The notes: generated by a model from the sequence alone, not told the origin. A stretch of 64,000 nt of DNA from Platerodrilus igneus (GCA_036346225.1 JARFIW010001344.1:1087501-1151500), one strand, 5' to 3'; counted from the stretch's first letter, positions 33,346 to 45,725 are shown. Made by a program: numbers and translations.

Positions 33346-34904
33346 TGGCATTCTTAAGGATTGATTTTGTATTCTAGCAGAGTACGGATTTTAGATTCGC
33401 ATATGTTAAAGAAGATAGCTTTCCATAAAGTTATTTTTAGTACTTTAAAATTGCTTGAGACTGGTTTTTTTCAGTCTGCAATAAATATCTATATACGGAT
33501 TTTCATTTTAACACAATAAGATAATAAAGTCATTTAGGATTTAAAACGTGTTATACGGTAAATGAAAACTTGTTTTAAGATATTGTTCTACAGAGTAATT
33601 GTTTACACATGGTTGAAATGAAATAATACCATCAATGAATACTAATTTTAAAATTGAGCTTCGTTCTTATACTTTATAAATGCAATAGAACCTGTATTTT
33701 GCGGAAGAATATTTACACACGGATTTTGAAGTTGGGCTTCTTCTTAAATGTTATCTTACAACTTAAGATTTTAAATGGGAATACATTTATGTGCTAAGGG
33801 AATACGTTTTTATGTTTATACAGGGTAAAAATTAAATATTGGGAAATTTTGTTTTCCTTCTTTTTGGAATATTTTCTTTCAGAATTTGGTGCTTAATGAC
33901 TTCTCGTAACCACATTATCATATCAATATGTAACATACTGCAGTTGCATGGATCAGACCATTTAGCGTATGACTGCTGATCCCAAGGTTCTGGATTCTAT
34001 TCCCCACACGCACTGCATAAAAAATGTTAGGCGAGCATTTTTCACAAAGATACACCCTTATTCAGAAAAATAAAATGTAGGTCCCGTGTGTGAGTGTGGT
34101 TACGAACGTTAGAGATCCCTACCTTGCTTGAAATAGCAAGGTTCGAAAACATTCAAATTGCTATTTTACGTGCTCACTACAAAAAATACGAAACTACCTA
34201 ATGGCAACTCTGTTGCCGTTAAGATTGGTGAATTTGATGAAAATAACTAGCAGCAATAGATAATACTTTACGAACAAGAATTTGCTTTTATCAACCTACC
34301 ATGTATTTTATCTGCATGCATATGGATATGATTCAGCGTTACCTCTATAAAGTATAACTATACACCGAAAAGCAGTTAAACATTTTATCTGTTTTAAACG
34401 TTCTATTCTGTATAAGCTAACGCAATGACGCAAAATTATCCCTTTAGTGTCAATATTGCTTGTAAAACTTGTTCTGCGAGGAAGGAATGTTACAAACTCA
34501 CAAACAAAAATAAATAACCTATCGACGTTATAATTTCACAATAATGGTTATAGCTGTGAGTTGCGGCATCTACAACTTTTAGGTTTGACACATCTCGGCT
34601 AACTTGTTGCGGAAAAAGTGTTTTTCAGAATTAATAGCACTTACTTAACGTGGAATTCATTTCTTATAATGTATAAAACGTGATCTAAGTCTTTCAGCTA
34701 TATATTTCGGATTACTACAACAAAGTTTAGTGACTAATAAATTTGAGGATTGGATATGTACAATACACTAGAATGGAGTAAAATATTTAAGCGATCGTTA
34801 ATCAGAAATATTTATAGCCGAAAATTTTGAACAACCATCAAATACAAGGACACCTTACAAATGCTTTAAAGCCGTTTCATGCAAAAACTATTTATTTTCA
34901 ACAT
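33346..34904. other. AT-rich spacer containing one SINE
   Basis: Apart from the SINE at 33950-34165, I see nothing I can support. Confidence 0.45.
33950..34165 (+). mobile_element. tRNA-derived SINE, copy 1
   Basis: The head resembles a tRNA pol III promoter, with an A-box-like TTAGCGTATGACTGC and a B-box-like GGTTCTGGATTCTATTCC. The body shares TTAGGCGA, AGGTCCCGTGTG-like and CCCTACCTTGCTTGAAATAGCA with 37368-37590. There is no tail duplication I can define. Confidence 0.6.
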
Positions 34905-35395
34905 ATTATACTCATCATCATTAATCATTAGGTCTTCAATCCTAAAACTGGTTAAACACCTAACTCCATTGGTTTCTATTCTGAGCTAACCTACATATTT
35001 TCCTAATATTCCCACAGCCTACATCTTTCACTTACTGTGTGCAATGGTCTGATTTAGGACTACATCTGTATCTCCATTTTTCTTTCTCTGCTTCTAATAT
35101 ATGTCGCGCGTCTACCTCATGCTTTTTTAGGTGTCATATCATCCTCACTGCACCATTTTTCAATGTTTCCAACAAATTTGTTTCTTCCCCTACCGTTTCT
35201 AGTACCTATTTATCCTTAATTTTGTCTGACCATATTTTTATCATACGTCTGTAACACCACATTTCAAAAGCTATTATTTTTCCTACCGCTTTTCTTACTG
35301 TCTATATTTTACGGCCGTACAGTGCTGTGCTCCACACATCAATCCTCTTTCATCAATCCTCTTTAACCGTACAATGCATAGGCCAGGCAGAAACA
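34905..35395 (-). mobile_element. RTE 3' fragment, minus strand
   Basis: This is the reverse complement of the RTE 3' end: CATCATTAATCATTAGGTC is the terminal trinucleotide-repeat tail, followed by sequence matching the C-terminal coding region (SISLPTVS antisense of the VGEE region) up to about 35395. It is decayed and 5'-truncated. Confidence 0.7.
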
Positions 35396-36111
35396 GAAAG
35401 AACAGCAAAGTAAGGACCCGCACGAATCACAATAATGTATAAAAAGATGAAAGAATCCTAAAGGTGCCGTACTAATTGCCAGTAGACACTTTTCAAATCC
35501 AAGGTTGAGTACCATCGCGACTATGAAAGTGTATGTAGGATGTAGTCAATTCTTGGAAGTGGGCAGCTGTCCTTTTGGTTTACGTCATTCAATCACCTGT
35601 AGCTTACGCAAGATGTTGTTGACCAGTAATTCTTCTTTGCAAGCACAATACAAAGTGCCCAAATGCTATAAGAGTACTCAATTGCTTTTTGCCCCTTCAT
35701 ATTTCCAATCATTTTTTGGCCTTCTCAGCTATTGTATTATTGACCTGGCATCTCCTGTACCTACTCTATGTTTGACCTTTGCAGTCTTTCCTAATCGACC
35801 GCTACCGACGGCGAATACGTCCGTCCGTCGGATCAAGCTCTTAAGCCAGACAAGTTGTTTTAATTAAGATGCTGACTCGGTTTTTTTAATTGGTCCAATA
35901 ACTTCGCGCAACACTCTTTGATGAATGGTTCTTTCTCAACACGGGCACATTCGGCCACGAGAACTACCGAAGAACAACACCCAATCCTTGTACACTGTTT
36001 CAGCACTTGTAGTTATAGGCGGATAGGATACTAAAAGGTGCACAATTCGTCACCTTTGTCAGAGCCTTCCCTACAAGCACGCTCTTCTCAAGGTATTTGC
36101 CACTAATCGGT

Positions 36112-36519
36112 TCAATAGCACGTACAAAGCCTTCTCGGTGAACACCATCCAAGCGCCACATCACCACGTTTTCTATTCTTACAAATAGAACAATGTTGTC
36201 CGTCAAACAAGCTCGCACGGACACGTCGTCTGTTTCGCAAAACTGCAATTCTCAAGACATCATATTTAATATCTACATGAAATTCATACCTTTTCAAAAT
36301 ATTCGTTCCCAATACAACTTCTTTGGTGATATTCGCTATTATTTCCGGCTGGTCAAATATCTTGCCCAAAATTTGAATATCTAGCGTTCCGTGTGTTTGA
36401 GTTTCCTCACTAGCCACGGCTTCAAGCCGTACCGTCGCAAGTAACACTTTACCACTGTCGCGCATTACAGCCGGATTAGCAATATGCCTCTTAGCTCCGG
36501 TATCAAACAAGATCTGCAC
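36112..36519 (-). pseudogene. Retropepsin domain of the gypsy element
   Basis: This is an open frame of 135 codons. LFDTGA supplies the catalytic aspartate near residue 6, HIANPAVM follows, and VVLGTNILKRY near 69-79 is the conserved glycine-rich strand. It lies between the zinc knuckle and the reverse transcriptase of the same element, as expected for gypsy pol. The later part (after about residue 100) reads in a less likely frame. Confidence 0.8.
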
Positions 36520-37367
36520 AGTCTTGCCGTCAAACGGGCCCTATATGTATGTGCGGTCTGCAGTCTAAGATACTGCGCTGCGAATTATGGTCTCCGTGTA
36601 GATCGACCTTTGATCCTTCCTGTCGACTCCCGTTAGTTTTCGACTTTTCTGCTTCTTTGTTGGGCTGTTTACATTTGGACTGTATATGTCCATATCCGCC
36701 ACAATATCAGCATCTGGGTTCCATTCCCTTTAATTGGTGTTATCGAAGTACTGATCAAATCACCTCCTATATGCTTTTTTGGCCTTGCTCCTCCTTGCTA
36801 CTACTACAATGCTAATCTTGCTTTGCCGCTTCAAATTTTAGAGCACGGGCTAACGCAACAGCTACGGTCCTTGTTCGAGCTAGCCGTATTGTTTTCTGAA
36901 TCTTGGCGCCCCGTGTTACCTCAACAAAGTCCTGTACTGCCAGCTGTTTTAGGAACCTATGCGATGCTGTTGGGCAGGTTAGAATCACCAGGTAAGCAAA
37001 CAATATTTGCTTCAAACTCCTACCAATTTTCGTTGGCTTTTCGGTAACGATTCTTCACTTGAGCGTGGTACACCTGATGCAGATGAGAGTCGCCGTACTT
37101 TATTTCCAGCCATGATATTATGGCCCCGTACTTCTTTGTTCATGTCTGGTATGGTTTGCAGAATATTTGTGGCTCACCATGTAACGCGACAATAAATGCG
37201 GTTGCCCTTTCAGCACTGTTTCAGTCGTTAGCTTTCGCGGCGGCCTCAAATTGCTTAAAAGATGTCTGCCGAGATGACTTCCATCAAATATGGGTAGTTT
37301 TTTCTTTGAAGCTTGACTTCGGTTTGCTTTCCCGACATCCATAAATTCTTAGACCTGCTGTTGTATT

Positions 37368-37590
37368 ACCTATACCATCGACTCCTTGGCGTAGTTGGTA
37401 AGCCTGTGACCACTTTGCCTCAGGTCCCGAATTCTAATCCCGACACCGTCCGCCTAAAAAATATTAGGCGACCTATTTCACAAAAATTTGGTTTCGTTCG
37501 GTTGATAGGTAAAATGGAGGTCTCGAGTATGAATATTGTCACGCACTTTAAATATCCCTACTTTGCTTAAAACAGCAAGAGTTCGGCAAA
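37368..37590 (+). mobile_element. tRNA-derived SINE, copy 2
   Basis: The A box TGGCGTAGTTGGTAAGC and the B box GGTCCCGAATTCTAATCC are close to tRNA consensus. The body TATTAGGCGACCTATTTC, GGAGGTCTCGAG and CCCTACTTTGCTTAAAACAGCA matches the SINE at 33950. It sits inside the gypsy gag region. Confidence 0.72.
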
Positions 37591-38288
37591 TTTCAAAATT
37601 CTCTAGGTAAAAAACTCGCTTCCTAGCCAATGTAGTATTTTCGAGTAGAACATTAAAAAATTAAGTAAAGTATATCACCAACACTGAGCGATTTGGTGTT
37701 TACACGGTTAGGGAGTTAATCCGTTCTTTCATCTCCGGTAGTTTTTCTTCCATTTTTGCGTGTTTTTAGAGAATATTGCATTCGATTTCTGTAAGCCGCC
37801 ATAAAATTTGGCGTCCAGTGTTGGCAGGTTTGCTGAAAGTTTCATTTAAAGTTTTTCTGCATATTCAGAATTTTTCTTTATAAACTCCTATTTTAGTTGG
37901 TCATCGGCTTTTGAATTTTAGTTTAATTTATCTGCAAACCTCGCGTTAATTTCTTTTAATTTTGCAGCCAAATTTAATTTCTCGGAAAAGCTTGCGCTAC
38001 TTTTTCTAATTTCGCTGTTAAGCTCGTAGAGCTTTGGTCTTGTTTCTCTGCTTATTCTTGTAATTTTCCTTTTAATTTTACCGGCAGGCTTGCAGAGGTT
38101 TGTTTCTGCATGTTTTTTTAATTTTTCTATAAACTGCGCGGAGTTACTTACTAAGGTCTCTGTACCACTTGACTCCCAAGTCCTTAAAAAAAACAAAATT
38201 TTGTTATCCATTTCAAGTTTTTGACTGCGTGTGACAGGCATGCAAATAGAAAATGTGCAAGGTCTTTAAATCCGACCACTGTCACCAA

Positions 38289-38444
38289 TGTAATAAAAAC
38301 CTTATTTGCTATAACTCAGTTCTATATTTTCAAACTAATTATACAAACCTCTTCAACAACTTGTACTAAAATAAAATTTTCGAAAGCACACGCAGTATGT
38401 TACTTTGGCTACTCATTAACACTACAAGTAAAAATCTTCTAACA
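38289..38444 (-). repeat. Candidate 5' LTR of the gypsy element
   Basis: On the minus strand the stretch begins TGTTAGAAG and ends TTTATTACA, that is TG...CA. It is followed immediately by TTGGTGACAGTGGTCGG, a plausible primer-binding site, about 30 bp before gag. No 3' LTR partner is visible, so the boundaries are inferred. Confidence 0.55.
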
Positions 38445-40983
38445 CTACGGGGCTAAACTTTGTAACGAATTTATATATTCTATAGCACCATTTTTGCAAG
38501 AATCGCATCAGTATAATTTTATTCTGTGGTATTTAATTCTCGTATTTGATACTATTATATCTAAAAGAAACAATTCTATAATAAAACAGGAAATCATGTT
38601 CGCTTAAATAACTTAAATGCTTTGCACAGAGATATTTAATAATAATATACATTCAAGAAACGTATTTATATGGGGTCTAGTCGTTTGTGTTGCCTAACTT
38701 GCAGGCGGATTATTCCCTTTCATTCGTTAGAATTAGAATAGCGCGTGCGTGAATACGGTCACGGGGTTATGCGCCACGCAGATAAGGTCCCGTACTGGAA
38801 CGGAACGAACAACAAGGTCGGCCATTGCTTTTGAAAATGTAGTCGAGTTTGCATTGTACTTAACGCATGGGTTTTCAGGCCTTACATAAGTGGGTCCTCC
38901 GGATAGGCGTGCTATGGTAAAGACAGGCGGGCTGGGCTGGTCGCCTTGGGACACAGCGAAGCTTCTCACTCCTATGACACCGGCAAGGCACTGGACCACG
39001 CCGCTCCTTGAATTGGTTTGTGTCGGAACTTGTTAACGGTAAGATCGCATTAACCAAATAATTTATAAAATATTTTTATTCCTTTAGCGCATGATGGAAC
39101 AATATATTAAAATGATGTAATAACATAATGATATAGTAGGACGGTGATATATTCGAATAAGGAGATTGGAACACTACTCGTTTATCAAGGCAACTACAGC
39201 TGTTGTTTAATATTCTGTTACAACTATTCGATAAGCAGATTTCAGAGGACGTGCGTCGCAGTTTGATAACTAGGGATGACGACCTCATCATATACAGGTA
39301 TCAAACCTTTTTTTTGTTATGTTTGTGAGACCTCGAGTATGCTCACATAAATAGTATTCAGGGATTGTTTGGTCAAATTAAATTTTGGGCATAAAGAACA
39401 GCGTAGGAGAATATTGTTACGAAATGCTATTGTAATAATTTTGTAAGATTTGCAGAAATTCACTTGTTAAAAAGATGAGACTTCAAAGTCCATTTCCTGT
39501 TTTCTAGAAAATTACTTGCAGATGTTAAATTTTTATGAGCTCATAATACCTGAATTAATTGAAAAGTTGTTTGTCCAAGTTAACTGCAAGTGATTCAAAT
39601 TTTTTTTAAGAAATAATTTATGAGAAACATGTGAGCCAATAATCAGATCTGGGTATTTGGTGTCACAACTTGTTATAAAATATTATTAACTTAAGGTCTT
39701 GTTATGTCAAGGCAGATGTATAGAGAAACCAATTTTATTAGTTCATTTTGTAAACATATTTAAAAAAAATCAAGAAAGAGAAACTATATTAAATTTCATT
39801 TTGGACTCAAGTTTTTATTCCATGCATAATTAATTTTACTAAAAGTTTTTTAAAGAAAATAAATCTTTAAATAATGAAAGTATACGAATGCTGAAGTAAT
39901 TTAAAAAGCACAGGTATGCTACAACTCATTCGTTCTAGGTATTCATTTTTGATTTAAATATCTTTGGTGTGGTAATCTTATTATTATCCACCTGTAATTA
40001 TTAGTCTGCCTTTTTATTAGAAAGTACCAACTGTATCTTTTTAATAGAAAGTTTGTTGTGTATCTTTTTTCCAGGATCATCGAGATCAAAGAGGTCGTAA
40101 GTATGTTCCAGAGGTTTCCAGATACATTAGTTCAGTAAGTTGTAAGTTTTTTATTGTGTTTACATCCCGTGAGTTTCTGTATCTTCTCATAGGAGTAATG
40201 AATTTTTAGTGTTATCGTTCATACAGATACAGTGGCGCTCAACCCATTTTCTTTTTGTTAGTTTATTGTAGAGTTTAGACCATCCCCACACCCTTTCTCA
40301 TTGCTCACCCTTGGGGTAATTCCCAGACTTAGCCGCGAATAATTAAAGCTTCACTTTATCCAGCGAGTGGAGGCCAAAAAAAAATGAAAAAAAAGGTAAA
40401 AAGAAAGAAAAATTGCTTTAACTTCTTAGTTAATTTATATCAATGAACTATGGTTAATTTACATAAATTAATATTATCACTATAATAAATTTGTATCGAC
40501 CTCTACAATAATTTATCTCGCTAATTTCTATCACGTACCGAATTTTAAAGCTCTAATCGGAACCTAACTTCCGAACTAATATCACGATTTATTATAATCG
40601 AAGCAACAATTAAAATTAACTTCCGATAGCTGTCCACACATTTATATACATTTTAATTGTTCTCACAGAAGAATTACAGAAATCACTTCCTTGAGATTTC
40701 CTACTAAAATTCTAAATAACATCACGAATGTATGTATTGTGATTCTTAAATGCAAAGTCTTTCAACTGTCAACTACAATTTATCCGATACGTGTAACGCG
40801 GCGGGTAGCCATCAATCATCTCTTGTATTCAAACGCTTCGTTTCGTTCTAGTGTAATTACAGGTAGGCCACGCGACGTCACAATAACTTCTATATCACGT
40901 ACTTTATCACATTATGCGGCAAACTGTCTAAAAAAAATTATTAAATGAATGATAAGTAATAAGAGTAAGATAATCAATATTAC
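38445..40983. other. AT-rich spacer with a GC-rich island at 38730-39050
   Basis: No gene is supported. The island at 38730-39050 has much higher GC and an abrupt edge on both sides, as transposon or SINE-like insertions do, but I cannot name it. The region 39300-40980 is featureless AT-rich DNA. Confidence 0.4.
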
Positions 40984-41214
40984 CATTTCGAATGGACCTG
41001 CACCTTGCCGAAGTTCTAAATTACTAGAAGAGGTGAAATGGCTTGCGTGTTCTAATGAGCTAAAGAGCCAAACTACAGGTCCAACCAAAGTAGTAGGGTC
41101 GTTAGTGAGGAACCAGACTAAGACAGGTCCCCGAAAGAGGGCAGCGGCTCTTTCGGTACTTAGATTGGCAGAGACCATAGGGGTCGGTATGGCAGTCTAA
41201 GACACACTACCGCG

Positions 41215-42090
41215 ATGTGGAAGGCAACGGAAACCACCACATTATCTCCCAAGTACACAGCGTACCTAAATTATAATAAAATGATGGCATTCTCTGGGGT
41301 AAAAGATTCCGGAGTTAAAATAGTCCCCCATTCGGATCTCCGGGAGGGGACTACTTCGGAGGCTGCGATCGGAAAGTTAAAAATAAGAGCCGGGAAGATT
41401 CTGCGAGTCGGAGCGTGGAATGTTAGAAGTATGAAGCAAGTAGGTAAGCTAGAGAACCTAAAAATCGAAATGAATAGGTTATCACTAGACATAGTAGGGA
41501 TCAGTGAAGTTCGGTGGCCAGAGGCGGGGGATTTTTGGAGTGGAGACTTCAGGGTAATTCATACAGGAGCACAGAACGGAAATTTGGGTGTGGGGATAGT
41601 TATGCGGAAAAAGATAGGACACTGTGTGGAAAATTACTTACAAAAGAACGAAAGAGTACTCATGGTTAGATTAGAATCTAAACCGGTAAACACAGTAATA
41701 ATACAAGTATACATGCCCACCTCTAGCTACAGTGACGAAGAAGTAGAAGCCATCTACAAAGATATCGAAGACATATTAAGATACGTAAAAGGACATGAAA
41801 ATTTATTAATTACAGGGAATTTTAATGCTGTGGTAGGTGAGGGTAGGGAAGGAGCGGTAGTTGGTTTATTTGGTTTAGGCACGAGAAACGACAGGGGAAA
41901 TAGGCTGGTAGAATTTTGCAACAAGAACAATTTAATCATCACAAACACACTATTTCAACATCATGCTAGAAGACGATATACGTGGAAGATGCCAGGAGAT
42001 ATAGGACGATATCAAATAGATTACATTCTTGTTAGACAACGGTTTAGGAATCAAGTAAAGACTGTAGAAGCTACCCAGAAGCAGATATAG
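41215..42090 (+). pseudogene. RTE copy 2 endonuclease region
   Basis: This 291-codon frame is the apurinic-type endonuclease that nicks target DNA for reverse transcription. Segments are LRVGAWNVRSM near 62-72 (Asn of the active site), DIVGISEVRW near 92-101 (catalytic Glu), VIIQVYMPTSS, LLITGNFNAVVGEG near 198-211 and GRYQIDYILV near 267-276. The usual GDFN box reads GNFN here, so the catalytic aspartate is changed; copy 1 keeps an aspartate at this place (EDFNAVVG). A frameshift at about 42090 separates it from the reverse transcriptase. Confidence 0.85.
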
Positions 42091-42113
42091 ATACTGACCA
42101 CAACATCGTAATT

Positions 42114-44132
42114 ATGAAGGCCGCACTTAAATTTAAAAATCTGAAAAAGAGGAACGGAAAAAGGCACTTGGACTTAGAGAAACTAAAAGACAAAGATATT
42201 CAAGTAAGATTCGAAAAAAAGTCAAATGAATTGCTGAATGATATCGCGAAAATATCTGAAACTAAGGAAGTAGAAACAGAATGGAATAACATTAAATCCA
42301 GCCTAGACATGGCAGCCAGAGATATTTTGGGGTATACACAAAAAGAAAATAAGAAACCATGGATAACAAAGGATATCGTGAATTTGATAGAAGAAAGACG
42401 AAAATACAAAAATAAATCAGACGAAACAGGAAAACAGAGATACAAAGCCATAAAATGGGAAATTATTCGAAAATGCAGGAAAGCTAAAGAACAATGGATT
42501 GATGAAAAGTGCAAAGAAGTACAAACTAAGATGGAAGTAGGAAAGACAGACGAAGCATACAAATTAATTAGAATGAATTTTAGGGATATAAAACCGTATA
42601 GCAAAAATATAAGGGACGCACAAGGAAACGTCATTATAGAAAACGTAGAGAAAGTGAGTAGATGGCAAGAATATATAGGGAATTTATATGCAGGAGAGGA
42701 ACTAACTGCATTAGAACAGGAATCAGACATTGAAAATGATGACTTGGGATATCCTATACTTCGAGACGAGTTTGAATTAGCATTAAAGAGTCTGAAAATG
42801 GTAAGGCGCCGGGTACAGATAAGGTGCAAGCAGAAACCCTAAAAGCCGCTGAACAAGCAGTAACAGAACGTCTCTTCCAACTTGTAAGCTATATGTATGA
42901 GACAGGCGAGATACCCAAAGATTTCAAACGTAGCATCATAGTAACTATAGCAAAAAAGAAAGGCGCGGTTAGATGTGAAAATTTTCGAACAACAAGTTTG
43001 ACAGCACACGTGTCAAAATTATTAACTAGAATTGTACAAAGACGAATGGAAAAACGAGCTGAAGAAATACTAGGAGAAGACCAATTTGGGTTTAGACGAA
43101 ACATGGGAACACGGGAGACTATTTTAGCTCTGAGAGTGATAATGGAGAAACCGATAAAAAAAGGGAAAGCGCGTACATAGGATTTGTAGATCTGGAAAAA
43201 GCATTCGACAATGTAAATTGGAAAAAATGTTTGAAATACTCAAAAGGATTGGAATGAGTTATAGGGATAGACGAATAGTACATAGCTTATACAAAGAGCA
43301 AACAGCAGTAATAGAATTAGAGCAGGAACGTAGAGAAGTAAACATTAGGAAAGGGGTGAGACAGGGATGTGCCCTATCCCCATTGATTTTTAACTTGTAC
43401 ATAGAAGAGGCAATGAATACTGTCAAATGCAGAAAGACATTTGGAATTACTATGCAGGGACAAAAAATTGATATGTTTAGATTTGCAGATGATATAGCGG
43501 TATTAGCATCTAGCAAGGAAGAGTTAGAAGCGGCTTTTAATGAAATGGAAACGGTTCTAACAGAGAGATACGGTATGAAAATTAACAAAACTAAAACTAA
43601 AGTTCTAGTTTGCAAAGGTGGGGAAAATAAATCAAAAACAAGAATACAAGTATTTAACACGAACTTACAAGAGGTTAAGGATTTCTGCTACCTAGGAAGC
43701 CAAATAACGCTAGATGGGAAAAGCACAAAAGATATAAAACAAAGATTAGCACAAGGTCGTGCTACATTTAACAAGAAAAAGCAACTATTGTGCTCAAAGA
43801 CCACAAACATAGAAACAAGGAAAAGATTGCTTAAAACATATGTGTGGAGCACAGCACTGTACGGCTGTGAAGCCTGGACAGTAGGAGAAGCGGACAAGAA
43901 AAAGGTAGAAGCCTTTGAAATGTGGTGTTACAGGCGTATGATGAAGATATCATGGACAGACAAAGTTAAGAATGAAGAGGTACTAAGAATGGTAGGGGAA
44001 GAAAGAAATATGTGGAAAACGGTAAAAAATAGGAGAGATAGGATGATAGGCCACATACTACGGCATGAGGGAATAGTGCGGAATATTTTAGAAGCAGAGA
44101 TAGGAAAAAAAGAGAAGAAGAGGCAGACCTAG
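42114..44132 (+). pseudogene. RTE copy 2 reverse transcriptase region
   Basis: There are three overlapping frames: 42114-42842, 42824-43180 and 43218-44132. They carry the linker helix (LDLEKLKDKDIQ), the finger segment SIIVTIAKKKGAVRCENFRT, GEDQFGFRRNMGTRETIL, the palm GCALSPLIFNLYIEEAM and the catalytic FRFADDIAVLAS (about 43480-43515). The C-terminal region YGCEAWTVGEADKKKVEAFE ends at 44132. All reverse transcriptase blocks are present; two single-base shifts divide them. There is no RNase H, as usual for RTE. Confidence 0.88.
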
Positions 44133-44269
44133 ATTAGACTACTGCACACAGATAGTAAAAGATGTAGGCTGTAGAGGTTTCAGGGAGATGTGTAGGCTAG
44201 CCCAGAATAGAAATCAATGGAGGTACGCATCCAACCAACCCCAAGATGGATAAACTAATAATGAAAAGA

Positions 44270-44460
44270 TAACTGTGCGTAAACATGATGGTTATTATAA
44301 GTAACTACAAGAATTGGTTGGGCAATATTCTCGAATAATGTTAAGTGTGTGAAAGGATTTACTAGAAAACCATTATTTCGGCAAATGTCTAAGCGTTGGG
44401 GGATCTTGGTAGCCACAGGTTGCTTAACCTCCTTCACTGAATCTCGGTAAAATAGGGTAT
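44270..44460 (+). repeat. Interspersed repeat shared with 50690-50860
   Basis: It matches the reverse complement of 50690-50860 at low identity, ending in the shared TTGGTAGCC-ACAGGTTGCTTAA. It lies directly after RTE copy 2. It may be a SINE or a terminal piece of an unidentified element. Confidence 0.5.
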
Positions 44461-44810
44461 AAAATTAGAAAACAATAGAAAGGGAACGAGCTGAATACAC
44501 ATACTCCCTGAAAAGAAGAAAAAGAAGAAAACCACCAAAAACGCAAATTCAAAGAAGCTGCCTATATAACCCTACATAAAAATAACTGCGTTGCAAACGA
44601 ATCCGTGACTTTCAGTAAACAATGGATTCCATTACTAAAAGAAATAACAAATGAAAATCAAATGCCCACAATATCTAGGTAGCATTGCAAGTTTTTCCTG
44701 GGTTTTCCTTGCAATATTAACATGAAATACAGCCTACATACATGATTTCTATTTATACATAAAATAACTAATTACAAAAAATAAGCATATTAACAATCCT
44801 TGTAAAACAG

Positions 44811-45229
44811 CATTGGTATCTGACAAGTATAAATCCACAATAAGGTTACCTCAAAACCATATACAATCTCCATTGAACAGTATTGGTATCTGACAAGTGT
44901 AAACCCGCCATAGGGTCGCCTCAGATCCATATACAATCTTCATAGAACAACATTGGTATCTGACAAGTGTAAACCCGCCATAGGGTCGCCTCAGATCCAT
45001 ATACAATCTTCATAGAACAACATTGGTATCTGACAAGTGTAAACCCGCCATAGGGTCGCCTCAGATCCATATACAATCTTCTTAGAACAACATTGGAATC
45101 TGACAAGTGTAAACCCGCCATAGGGTCGCCTCAGATCCATATACAATCTCTTATAACAACATTGGTATCTGACAAGTGTAAACCCGCCATAGAGTCGCCT
45201 CAGAACCATGTTAAAATCTACCAAAGAGG
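44811..45229. repeat. 70-bp minisatellite, six units
   Basis: CATTGGTATCTGACAAGTGT recurs at 44811, about 44880, 44951, 45021, 45091 and 45160, a period of 70 bp (69 once). The middle units are nearly identical, the outer ones more diverged, which is typical of unequal exchange. The open frames through it are by-products of the repeat. Confidence 0.92.
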
Positions 45230-45339
45230 TAACTTAAATCATAATGAATTTTCCCCTCAAAATAAATATAAAAAACGACTACTTAAGCCTTTCAATAATG
45301 CAATCGCACACTTCTTTAATAACCATCCTCTCAATTGGA

Positions 45340-45725
45340 TAAATAGAAACATGTTAAAAATGTTGGCTGAAATGCAGACACAAAAACGGTAGCAGTCTTT
45401 TGAAATGCTCCAGATGTATGAGGACGATAGCATGGACAGACAAAGATAATAACAAATAAGTTACAGAAATAGTATGGGAACAAGGATATCTGGGGAAAAA
45501 GAGAAATAGTAGGGCGGAATACGTTCTAAGGCATTTTTGGGGAATAGTATGTGATATATTACAAGCAGAGATAGGAAAAAGAGGTAGATGTAGACCTAGA
45601 TCAGACAGTTATAGATGCAAACTGTGCATATTTCAGGGAAATCTGTAGGTTAGTTCAGAATAGGGAACAATGATGGTACGCGTCTAACCAGTTCTAGGAC
45701 TGAAGACCTAATGATGATGAATCAA
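45340..45725 (+). mobile_element. RTE 3' fragment
   Basis: It resembles 32930-33345 and ends GGACTGAAGACCTAATGATGATGA, which shows the trinucleotide-repeat tail of this RTE family. It is truncated at the 5' side. Confidence 0.68.

Larger units (their letters stand above)
35430..38241 (-). pseudogene. Ty3/gypsy-type gag-pol, decayed
   Basis: Gag starts at ATG 38241 with MPVTRSQ, a start common in insect gypsy-group gags, followed by a basic coiled region to 37918. A SINE interrupts gag at 37368-37590. Near 36720-36670 lies a CCHC zinc knuckle with a TGA inside it. The retropepsin is open from 36519 to 36112, with the active-site triad ILFDTGA and the flap-side VVLGTNIL. Near 35530-35480 STLDLKSVYWQ marks the reverse transcriptase palm, after which recognisable sequence stops. 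RNase H and integrase are absent, so the 3' half is deleted. The element lies head-on to the RTE copies and predates the SINE insertion. Confidence 0.82.
40984..44260 (+). mobile_element. RTE-type non-LTR retrotransposon, copy 2, near full length
   Basis: The element starts with the same 5' UTR as copy 1 (GAATGGACCTGCACCTTGCC) and ends AAGATGGATAAA near 44255. It is the better preserved copy: only three breaks (about 42090-42114, 42800-42824 and 43180-43218) separate four long frames. The copies are the same length to within a few tens of bases and look over 90 per cent identical by eye. Confidence 0.9.

Noticed and set aside
33950..34020. Functional tRNA gene
   Set aside because: It has box-like sequences but no cloverleaf that closes, and the body is shared with another SINE copy.
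42200..42829. 209-aa antisense ORF across RTE copy 2
   Set aside because: It is a mirror of the reverse transcriptase frame, with an S/F/L-rich composition typical of antisense to lysine-rich coding.
44811..45224. Open frames with repeated GGFTLVRYQCC peptides
   Set aside because: They are produced by the 70-bp minisatellite, whose unit is not a multiple of three; the frames shift and have no family resemblance.
44811..45229. CRISPR-like array
   Set aside because: The units are 70 bp and contiguous, without distinct repeats and unique spacers, and the context is eukaryotic.
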